NCBI RefSeq assembly: GCF_000372725.1
Contig: NW_005198091.1
Coordinates: forward strand, 330,728 to 394,727
Length of the DNA: 64,000 nucleotides
Origin: Emiliania huxleyi CCMP1516
Taxonomy: Eukaryota > Haptophyta > Isochrysidales > Noelaerhabdaceae
Direction of reading: 5' to 3'
Every line of letters starts with the position of its first letter. The first letter of the stretch is position 1. Under the pieces are notes generated by a model. It saw only the letters and a program-made list of their open reading frames with translations, was not told the origin of the DNA and searched no databases. Of the stretch, positions 24,301 through 33,700 are shown in pieces. A program made the translations under genes and the position numbers.

Positions 24301-27300
24301 CCCGTTGCCGGCCAGGCTGCAGCGGCTCGGATACACCCTTTGCCCTCGCAAAGTGCCCTCAGCAGTGCCGCTTGAGGGGGACGGCAGCGTGCCTCCCTCT
24401 CCGGAGGCACGCGAGCCACCGACGCCGCCCACCGCACGGCACGACGGCTCTTCGCGTCTCCCAACCTCCCCCGACGACGGGGTGGGGTTGCAGGTGTCTT
24501 GAGCGCCACACGTCATCGCTTCCCGACATGCCCCTAGCCAGGCCAGGCGCCTCTTAGCTGACCATTTCTTCCTAGGCGACCCTCGAGTGGTTCGGAGATA
24601 AGATCGAGGACCACGGCGCCGCTTCGGTGGTGCGAGGTGGCGCCATCCTCGGACGGCTCCCCATATGGCTGCGAGATCAGTTTGACCGCATGGAGCAACT
24701 GCGGCCGACGCGTGCCACGTCGCGACTGGCGCTCGCGTTGCCTTTGCAGGTGACGAAGCGGATGCTGCCGGTGCCAGAGTCAGATACGGAGTTTGACACT
24801 GAGTACACGACACTGCTCGGCGGCGACGTGTTGCCGGAGTCATTTAGCGATCGGTCAAAGTTGGCGTATGAGGCGCTGGCCCGGGCGCGGGCCACTCCCG
24901 CTGCCGTCGGCGCCGTCGGCGCCGTCACCGTTGCCACCGTCGCCACCGTCGCCGCCGTCGCCGCCGCTGCTCCGACCTCTTCTCGTATTCCACCTTCAGC
25001 CACAGCCGTCGCCGCCGCTGCAGCTTTCCTGGCCGTGGACCGTCTCCCGTTGTTTTTGCTCCGACCGGCGCTCGCCGTTGCGGTGGCGGCAGACACCGTC
25101 GGTTGTGTACCGCCGGCAGAGACTGCGGATGGGCTGCTGGCAGAGCACGGGGCAGAGCCCGTGGACGCCGCAGCTGCCGCCGCCACCGCCGATCGACCAC
25201 AGCGAGCCCAGCCGAGTGCCGTCAGGCCAATCGCGTTTTGCAAGTGGCGGCCATGCAGCCCGTCGCAGGCAGTCGCTTCTGCCGCTGACGCCGCCGCCGC
25301 CGCCGCCGCCGCCGCCTCATCCTCCGCAGCCGACGCCGCTCTCGCCGCCCGTGTTCGGCCACTCGAGGCCGCCGCCGCCGCCGCTCTCGCGGCCGCCCGC
25401 GCCGCCACCACCGCCGCCTCTACCTCTGCCACACAGCTCCCCTCCCACGCCACCGAGGCCTCCACCCGCAACCCCGCCACCGCTGCTGCCGCCGCCACCC
25501 CAGCCGCAGTCCCCACGCCCACTGTGGCGGCCGTCACGGCGCCGGCGCCACCAATGTCGGTTGCCGTAGTGCACCGCGTGCTGCGTCTCGAAAGGGCGGG
25601 CGGAGCGGTGGATCGGGGTGAGCTCGATGTCGACGACCTGTACGACGAGCTGTTGCTCTCCGTCTTCCAGGGGCTGAGATGTCAGCACCTCGAGTTTCGG
25701 TCACGCTTCTACGCGCCCAACGGCGACGCCATCGTGCAGGCCTTTTGCGCAGAGCACACGGACAAGAATTTTGTCCAAGCCCGATCCGAGGCGAGCCGCC
25801 CCCGCCCCCCTCTGCCCGCGATCTGCCCGCAATCTGCCCGCAATCTGCTTGGGCCTGGCCCTCGTTCAACTCGCCCGTGAACCACTGTCCCACCCCGCTG
25901 CTCGTAGAGCAAGAAGGTTGCTGCCGACGCCCTCATCTCTACGCCTGTCATTCTCGAGGCAGGGCGAGCGCTCGCCGAGCAGGACCCGAAAAAGTTTGCG
26001 CTGATTGCGCCTTTCCTCCGGACTACCGACATGCAGAGCACCCCCTCCATGGCTTGGCCGCTCGTGTCCCCCGAGCTGCAACGCGCGCTTGACGGCACCA
26101 AGGAGGGTGTGGTGCTCGAGGCGCTCGGGCTAGGTAACCACCCCCTGTCTCCTCCCCCCATATCTCCCCATATCTCCCCATATCTCCCCATATGCTTCTC
26201 CACGCGCCCTGCCCGGTCGGTCACGGACCTGCACTGCGCACACAGCTGTGCCTTTACCCACCTTCGGGAGAGAAGCGGCGTCGCTGGGCCGGTTCGCCCC
26301 CAAAGGCGGCCCCGCCATGATCCCGGAGGAGAGGGGTGCGTTCGGGGCACCCCCCGCTCTCACGTAAACGGCTTGCCCAGGCAAGCTGTTGACCGTGAGA
26401 CGTGAGGCAGTATAATCATGGGTACCGAGATTTCCCTAGCTCTTTGCCAGCCCTTGTCTATAGGTGGGCGCCCACATCCCAGCGCATATGCCATATCTCC
26501 CCACATCTCCCCGTATCTCCCCGTATCCTCCTAGTTAAAGCAGTCCGCCCTCCTGACTGGTGGATGTGCCGCGTGGATGTGGCCGCGCGTGTGTGGCGAC
26601 TGATCGACTTTTTCCCTGTGCGTACTCCACGCAGGCTACCGTGCGCGGAACATGCGCGGGCTTACGCCGGAATGCCGTCTCCTCTTCACGGAGGTCCTCC
26701 GCTCGGCTACGGTTTTGAACGTGTGGGGCGAGCAGCTGCTCATGCCCTTTGGCGGCGGAGCCGTGCGCGCGCGGGAGGGTCGGCTTTCGGGGGTGCGCGC
26801 CCAACAGGTGCAGGGAATGGGAGCGGGGAACCTCCTCCGGTATCTGCAGGAGGCGGACGCGCGAGCAGAGGTTCGCCGCCGGCACCCCGGGTGGGAGCCG
26901 AGTGCCAAGCTTTGGCACACAAACTGCCTGGAGAATGGCTTCTCCGTGCTCTGCATGCTGTGTGGCGGCGTGAAGCCCGAGCTGGTGCAGTGCTTGGCGG
27001 CGCTCCGTCGCGCGGACATCACCGAGCTTCTCCGCCACGATCCGAAGACCGCATGGCTGACTGTCCGCCGCAAGAAGAGGACAAGGCGCGCCCATCCACC
27101 CAACCCCCCCCGCCCCCACCTCTCCCAGCACAGCACAGCCTCCCGGCGCCACCCTGCTCCACAGCTCGAAGTACTCTGCGGCGTCCAGCGACGGCGCGGG
27201 AGGCACCGCCGTGGCTGAAACGTGGTACGACACGTCCAACATCCTCCCCTCCGCCGAGGGCGTGCGTGCCTTCGAGAGGCTGACCGAGCAGACCGCGCTG

Positions 27301-27393
27301 AGCAACGCCACCTCAGGGAACGAGCGCGTGCGATCAAACTTTGCCAACAAAGGTCTCGGCTCGGAGGCCGGAGCCGCAATGCGCGGGCCGTGA
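21337..27393 (+). CDS. Seven-exon gene of unknown function, 1715 aa
   Basis: Exons: 21337-22115, 22170-22343, 22420-24493, 24576-25790, 25908-26133, 26635-27085 and 27165-27393. All six junctions agree in phase and the coding sum is exactly 1716 codons. Introns 4 and 6 have GC donors; the rest are GT. The N-terminus has CWWCGTTNW and later HKDC, a possible zinc site. Exon 1 ends in a coiled coil (DDELRAAEARLATAEKTIAAL), then a compact CGNFALWLTSDRFHPDC segment. Exon 3 contains an acidic run of Glu and a SAP-like patch (MTEEQLGKLPRSLLEREC). Exon 4 is Ala/Pro-rich. Exon 6 has LWHTNCLENGFSVLCMLCGG, another Cys/His cluster. No catalytic motif, signal peptide or membrane segment is seen. I do not recognise the family; it may be lineage-specific. 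Confidence 0.78.
26134..26634 (+). other. Intron with 11-bp CATATCTCCC repeats near both ends
   Basis: 501-nt GT-AG intron of the seven-exon gene. Tandem CCATATCTCCC units occur at about 26157-26200 and again at about 26485-26533. It is the only long intron of the gene. Confidence 0.75.
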
Positions 27394-27995
27394 GTGCGTG
27401 AGGACAGCAAAATGTGTTTCCTCAAATATTTTGGCACGTCAGACTGACCAAGACACATTTTAGACTGACCACGCTGTCGGCACACGCAGCTGTGAGCGTC
27501 GCGCGCGCGTGTCCTCAAGTGTGTCTGTTCAGAGACGGCACAGCTGAGAGACCGCTGCCCTGATCCACAGGCCGAGCCGGGGACGGCGGGGGCGGCCACT
27601 GGGCACCGTCGTGCGCCGCAAGCTGCCCCAGTCACGTCGGCCCGGCGCCTCGAGGGAGCGCCGCCTAGAGGAGCGCCGCCGGCCACGCGCCTCGAGCGAC
27701 GGCGCCGTCCCGACTCGTCGCCGCGACGACGAGAGAGGAGCGCTGCCTGGCGCGCAGGCAGCGAGCGCGCTCGAGGTGACCGAGCTGATCCGCGTGTGGC
27801 CGCCGCTACGCGACGCCGCATCTCGCACGGATGACGCCAGAAGCTCGCACGACGGCGCGGGAGCGCGCGGCTGGCGGGAGTGCGTGCGATAGGGTGCCAG
27901 AAGGCCGGCCGAGCATCGCCAGCGCGGCTCGAGGCCGTTGCCCGGGCCCCGCGGCGGGTCGAGGAGGCGCTCGCGGAGGCGACAGGAGCGCGCGG

Positions 27996-28112
27996 CACAG
28001 CTCCCAACTGACACCGATCTCGGACCTGAGGAGAGGAGGAGGCGGGCGTCGGTGCACCCTGAGGGCGCCTGCAAAGCGGCAGGTCCGAGATCGATGTCGT
28101 TTGGGAGCTGTG
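27996..28112. repeat. Inverted repeat, 32-bp arms
   Basis: Arms 27996-28027 and 28081-28112 pair with about three mismatches (CACAGCTCCCAA..GATCTCGGACCT), loop about 53 nt. A small fold-back or MITE-like sequence is possible; no target duplication was found. Confidence 0.75.
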
Positions 28113-28955
28113 AGGTGTCGGAGAGCTCTCGAGGTCTCGACGGGCAGCCTGACCCCTCTCCTCCCACCCACCCACCTCCCACAGGCAAACCTTCGGCTCC
28201 CGCTCAGAGGCTCGCCGCGCCCGTGCGGCGCGCCGAGGCGGCGCCGAGGCCGGCGCCTTGCACCCGGCCCGCGGCCGGCACCGCCTCGCCCCACAACTGA
28301 CCGCCCTGCGGCCCCTGCGCAGGCGTACCACAGGCGTCGCTCAAAAAGCGACGCCGGGTGTGGGCTGCTCCCTTGACCCGTCACCCGCCGCGCCCTCGCC
28401 CGGCCGCCTCACCGCTCACGGAGCGTGCTCGCCGCCGCCGCCGCGCGTCCCGCGCCGCCACGCATGCCCCTTGCCCTGACGCGCGCTCTGTGCAGCGGCG
28501 CAGAGCGCGCGTCCCTGGCACAGACGGAGCAGCGGCCGCGCCAGCGGTCGCTGCTCCGCCCCCCCGTCGCGCGCGCCGCGCGCGCGCTGCCGCCGCCGCC
28601 GCCGCCGCCGCCCCCTCCTCGCCGTCTTCCCCACCCTACCCTCTGTTGCGCGCGCCGCGCAGCCGCGCTGCGCGCCCCCGCCCCCGCCCCCGCCCCCGCT
28701 CCCAAGCGCCCCTTCCCCGGTAGGTGTGCGTAGAAAGTAGAACCAATCGAGAGGTGGCAGAAGCCGCCGTGTGTGACACATATTGCGGCACGTGAGAGTG
28801 AGACAGAGCCCCGGCAGCGCGGGCCAGCGCGCGCGCGCGCGCGCAGCGGCCAGCGCAACAGTTCAAACAGCAAACGGGACGGCCTGCGCAGCCTCTAACT
28901 ATCTCAGACCGAGAAGTTGGGGGACTGAGGGCCCAACTTCAGAATCGTGCTTTTT

Positions 28956-28993
28956 GGGTTGGGTTGGGTTGTTGGGTTGGGTTGGGTTGTTCG
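28956..28993 (+). repeat. (GGGTT)n interstitial repeat
   Basis: Two runs of GGGTTGGGTTGGGTT separated by GTT. It is not the TTAGGG telomere unit. Confidence 0.85.
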
Positions 28994-29122
28994 CGTGGGT
29001 TGGGCGGTCGTCGGCGCGATGGGTGAGGTCTCGACCGCCGCCGCTCACGCCAGCGGACGGCCACCATCGGTGTTTTTGGCTTCGCCACCGTCCAAGACGT
29101 GCGCCATGCGCTCGCCGGACCA

Positions 29123-29336
29123 CCGCAAGTTGCGGGCAAGCGCTGCCTAGGTGGAAGGATAAAAAAGAAAAAACCCGCGCCTCGAAAAGCTGCGATAAGC
29201 TCCCTCGATCTCTGACAACCTCGAAGAATGTGGGCTTCGCCTGCCTGCCCGACGCCTCCCCCGCCGCGGGGGCCCGTCCCGCGACGCCCACCGGCCGACC
29301 CCCACACTCGCCCCCCTTCTCAGGACCCGCCTCACG
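29123..29336 (+). promoter_or_regulatory. 5' region of the two-repeat protein gene, duplicated at 16.3 kb
   Basis: Immediately upstream of the ATG at 29337; 29202-29366 is repeated without visible change at 16302-16466. It contains TTCTCAG just before the start, which could be a 3' splice site of a 5'-UTR intron. Confidence 0.6.
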
Positions 29337-30164
29337 ATGATGCTCGCCGGCGCCGGCGTCGCCTCGGGCCTGATGGTCGGCACCGCGCCGGCCGCGCGCA
29401 CCTCGGCAGTGCAGATGCAGGTTGCGGGCGTTGCGGCCGCGCCGGGCCTCGACATGCGCGGCTCGACCGGCAACCCCCTCGCCGCCGACTCCTCCATCCT
29501 CGTCCAGGGCGGCTCGCTCCGCACCTGGTCGTACCGCTCGCCGTCGGTCGAGCAGGTCCAGGTGGTGCTCAGCACTGAGGGCCGCCCGCTGGACGCGGAC
29601 ATCGAGCTGTGGCAGGGGCCGGACAACACGCCGTGCAAGATGCGCGTGTACGTCGAGAACGGGCAGCTCCGCCCCTTCAGCGCCGTCGTCGAGACGCCCC
29701 GCGGCCCGAACACGATTGCCATCCGCAACATCGGCCAGATCGAGTTCCCCCTCGCGGCCAACGTCGTCGCGGACAACGTCGACAGCCCGTCGGCCGAGTG
29801 CCTCGACACGCGCATGACCATCCAGGGCGGCGCCCTCCGCACCTACCCCTTCGACCCCTCGGTCGACAGCGTCCAGGTGATGCTCAAGACGGACGGCCGG
29901 CCGCTCAACGCGCGGATCGAGCTGCTGCAGGGCCCGAACAACAACAAGCAGGTGATCGAGCTGTACACGGAGGACGGCCTCGACCGGCCCTTCTTCTGCA
30001 TCCTCGAGACCCCCGGCTCGGGCAACGTCGTCCGCGTCGTCAACACCGCCCCCGTCGAGTTCCCGATGACTGCCGGCGTCGTGCCCAACTCCATCAACCA
30101 GCAGATGTCGTACGACGCCGTCCTCGGCGGCGACGTGGTCCTCGGCGGCGACGCCGGCTGGTAA
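29337..30164 (+). CDS. Conserved algal protein with two tandem beta-rich repeats, function unknown
   Basis: 275 aa, intronless. After a short hydrophobic N-terminus (MMLAGAGVASGLMVGTAPAA, perhaps part of an organelle leader) there are two homologous units of about 110 aa. Unit 1 has SILVQGGSLRTWSYRSPSVE, VQVVLSTEGRPLDADIELWQ, GPDNTPCKMRVYVENG and ETPRGPNTIAIRN. Unit 2 has MTIQGGALRTYPFDPSVDS, VQVMLKTDGRPLNARIELLQ, GPNNNKQVIELYTEDG and ETPGSGNVVRVVN. I recall similar proteins in diatoms and other algae with red-type plastids, without an assigned role. The fold is likely a beta sandwich. The C-terminus is Gly-rich (VLGGDVVLGGDAGW). Confidence 0.85.
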   Translation: MMLAGAGVASGLMVGTAPAARTSAVQMQVAGVAAAPGLDMRGSTGNPLAADSSILVQGGSLRTWSYRSPSVEQVQVVLSTEGRPLDADIELWQGPDNTPCKMRVYVENGQLRPFSAVVETPRGPNTIAIRNIGQIEFPLAANVVADNVDSPSAECLDTRMTIQGGALRTYPFDPSVDSVQVMLKTDGRPLNARIELLQGPNNNKQVIELYTEDGLDRPFFCILETPGSGNVVRVVNTAPVEFPMTAGVVPNSINQQMSYDAVLGGDVVLGGDAGW

Positions 30165-30754
30165 GAACCCCGTACCCCGCCCGCATGCGGCGGCGGGCCG
30201 CACGGTCGCGCGCACCCCGAAGAACAGGGGGCGGCATGGGGAGGGGGGCGCGCACGCGCCCGATCGTAGGCCTCTTCCGCCCGCGCCCGCCGCGCAGCGC
30301 CACCGCCCCGCCGCAACCACTTCCCCCGCAACCATGATGCTGCATACAATCGTACGCCAGTGTGTGCTATGTGTGTCCCTGTATGTGCACTGGTCTCGTG
30401 TGTGCGCCAGCCCGGAATGCACCTCCCCAGCAGTTCAGTGTGAGAGGGAGGGTGAGGGAAGAGCGCACGGCGCGAGCGCCGCGCGTGCCCTTCCGACTCT
30501 GTATATGTCGTCCGGACTTTAAGATTGAGCTCTGAGAAAAGAGAAGAGTCTGGCACACTTTGTCACTTTGCCGTTTCGCTTTGCGAGCAGGCGCGCCGTG
30601 CGCCCCCGCCCCCCCCCCCCTGTGTCCCGCTCCCGCGTCGGCGGAGGCGGCCGGGCGCGCCTCTCACTCTCTGTCCTTGGAGCGGGTGGGCGTGCGCGTG
30701 GCGGGTTGCGGCGAGAGCGGGAGCTCGCCCGAGACCTGTGTGCCGTCTGTGTGA
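30165..30754. other. Intergenic, no gene seen
   Basis: 590 bp between two plus-strand genes, so it holds the 3' end of one and the promoter of the next. A C-run at about 30602-30620 is the only simple repeat. Confidence 0.6.
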
Positions 30755-33700
30755 ATGGCGCCTTCTCCGGACGGGCTTTTTTCATCCAACTCGAGCCACC
30801 GAATGACCGAGCTCGAGCAATCGCAGAACGCCGCCAGCGAGGCTGCCGCCGCTGCGGTTGCCCGCCTCAAAGATGTGGTGACCGCCCGCGAGGACGCCGA
30901 GTATGCGGCGATGCAGGCGCGGGCGGAGGCGGAGCGGGCGGCATCCAACACGGACTACTTCCCAACGACCTCCTTCTCGAAGCAGCACCCCAGCACGCGG
31001 GTGGCCACGCCAGCGACGCGGCAGCGGCTGGCCAACCGGCTGAAGGAGGCCGAGATCCGGGCTGCGATGCTCAGGAAGAAGGAGCTGGAGGTTCAGGCTG
31101 AAGCGGCGGCTGCGGTGGCGGCCGAGAAGGAGGCGGCGGCTGCCGTGGAGGCTGAGAAGGAGGGGTCGCGCATCCGAGGGCAGGCGGCACTTGCGGCGCA
31201 GGCGGCGCTTGCGGCGGCCACAAAGGCCGACGAGCAGGCGTCTGCGACAGCCATGACCGTCCGCGAGAAGGGCGCTGTCGCTCAAGCCGCAGCCGCCTTG
31301 CAGCCTGCCCTGCCTTGCGTGGACACTGCGGGGGAGGGAGCGGCGCGAGCAGGAGCTCCGGACGCGGGCGAGGGCAGACCACTCGTGCAGTGGACCTCGA
31401 ACGGCGCGGCGCTGTACGAGAGGGCGGTGGCGCGGCGCGAGCAGTCTGCGCTGCGCAATGTCGTCGAGGCGATGGACGAGGTGACGCAGCGGACGGAGAG
31501 GGAAAGGCGGTCCTCCATCGCTGCGGTGGAGGCGGCGAGGTCGCTGGCGGCGAGGCGGCGAGTGGAGGCCGAGTCGGCGGCAGTGGCGGCCAAGGCGGAG
31601 GCGGCGGAGGCGGCGAGGGCGCGAACCGCGGCCATTGAAGAGGCTGCGCGGACGAAGGAGCTGCTGGCGGAGGAGAGGGTGGCGCGGAGAACGGCGGAGG
31701 AGGGGCGCGCGCAAGCAGCAGAGGCGGCCCGGACGAGGGCGGCGGAAGCGGCGCGGCTCTCCAATCTGCTGGAAGAGGAGAAGGCGGCGCGGACGGCGGC
31801 GGAGGAATCGGGGGCGCGAGCGGCAGAGAAGGCGGCGACAGAGGCGGCGCGGGCACGCGAGGAGGTGGCGAGGCTGGCCGAGCTGTCGGAGGAGAGGAGG
31901 AGGCTTCTGACGGAGCAGAGGGCGGCGCGGGACGCTGCGGAAAAGAGCGAGACGCAAACGGCCCAGCGGGCCCAGGCGGAGGTGGCGAGGGGGCGTGCGG
32001 AGCGCGCGGAGCTCAAGGCTGCGCACTCCAAGACTCTCTACCAGGCGAAGGCGGAGCGCGCGGCAGAGCGTGCGGAGCTCGAGGCTGCGCACGCCAAGGC
32101 TCTCGACCAAGCGACGGCAGCGCGTGCGGAGCTCGAGGCTGCGCACGCCAAGGCTATCGACCAAGCGACGGCAGAGTGCGCGGAGCTCGAAGCTGCGCAC
32201 GCCAAGGCTCTCGACCAGGCGACGGCGGAGCGTGCGGCAGAGCGTGCGGAGCTCGAGGCTGCGCACGCCAAGGCTCTCGACCAAGCGACGGCGGAGCGCG
32301 CGGAGCTCGAAGCTGCGCACGCCAAGGCTCTCGACCAGGCGACGGCGGAGCGTGCGGCAGAGCGTGCGGAGCTCGAAGCTGCGCACGCCAAGGCTCTCGA
32401 CCAGGCGACGGCGGAGCGTGCGGAGCTCGAGGCTGCGCACGCCAAGGCTCTCTACCAGGCGACGGAGGAGCGTGCGGAGCTCGAAGCTGCGCACTACAAG
32501 GCTCTCGACCAGGCGACGGCGGAGCGTGCGGAGCTCGAAGCTGCGCACGCCAAGGCTCTCGACCAGGCGACGGCGGAGCGCGCGGCAGAGCGTGCGGAGC
32601 TCGAGGCTGCGCACGCCAAGGCTCTCGACCAGGCGACGGCGGAGCGCGCGGCAGAGCGTGCGGAGCTCGAGGCTGCGCACGCCAAGGCTCTCGACCAGGC
32701 GACGGCAGAGCGTGCGGAGCTCGAAGCTGCGCACGCCAAGGCTCTCGACCAGGCGACGGCGGAGCGCGCGGAGCTCGAAGCTGCGCACGCCAAGGCTCTC
32801 GACCAGGCGACGGCAGAGTGCGCGGAGCTCGAGGCTGCGCACGCCAAGGCTCTCGACCAAGCGACGGCGGAGCGCGCGGCAGAGCGTGCGGAGCTCGAGG
32901 CTGCGCACGCCAAGGCTCTCTACCAGGCGACGGCGGAGCGTGCGGAGCTCGAAGCTGCGCACGCCAAGGCTCTCGACCAAGCGACGGCAGAGTGCGCGGA
33001 GCTCGAAGCTGCGCACGCCAAGGCTCTCGACCAAGCGACGGCGGAGCGCGCGGCAGAGCGTGCGGAGCTCGAGGCTGCGCACGCCAAGGCTCTCGACCAG
33101 GCGGCGGCAGAGCGTGCGGAGCTCGAAGCTGCGCACGCCAAGGCTCTCGACCAGGCGACGGCAGAGTGCGCGGAGCTCGAGGCTGCGCACGCCAAGGCTC
33201 TCTACCAGGCGACGGCGGAGCGTGCGGCAGAGCGTGCGGAGCTCGAGGCTGCGCACGCCAAGGCTCTCGACCAAGCGGCGGCAGAGCGTGCGGAGCTCGA
33301 AGCTGCGCACGCCAAGGCTCTCGACCAGGCGACGGCAGAGTGCGCGGAGCTCGAGGCTGCGCACGCCAAGGCTCTCGACCAGGCGACGGCGGAGCGTGCG
33401 GCAGAGCGTGCGGAGCTCGAGGCTGCGCACTCCAAGACTCTCGACCAGGCGAAGGCGGAGCGCGCGGCAGAGCGCGCGGAGCTCGAAGCTGCGCACGCCA
33501 AGGCTCTCGACCAGGCGACGGCGGAGCGCGCGGAGCTCGAAGCTGCGCACGCCAAGGCTCTCGACCAGGCGACGGCGGAGCGCGCGGCAGAGCGTGCGGA
33601 GCTCGAGGCTGCGCACGCCAAGGCTCTCGACCAAGCGACGGCGGAGCGCGCGGCAGAGCGTGCGGAGCTCGAGGCTGCGCACGCCAAGGCTCTCGACCAA

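Larger units (their letters stand above)
27394..29122. other. Long intergenic region, GC-rich, no supported gene
   Basis: Very GC-rich, so several frames stay open on both strands, but none shows a domain, and codon patterns do not favour one frame. It holds an inverted repeat at 27996-28112, a pyrimidine-rich run at about 28585-28700 and a (GGGTT)n patch at 28956-28993. Confidence 0.5.

Noticed and set aside
24793-25569. Pro-rich frame over exon 4 of the seven-exon gene
   Set aside because: The Ala-rich frame joins exons 3 and 5 in phase; the Pro-rich one does not and ends at a stop.
28956-28993. Telomeric repeat
   Set aside because: The unit is GGGTT, not TTAGGG, and too short; treated as an interstitial simple repeat.
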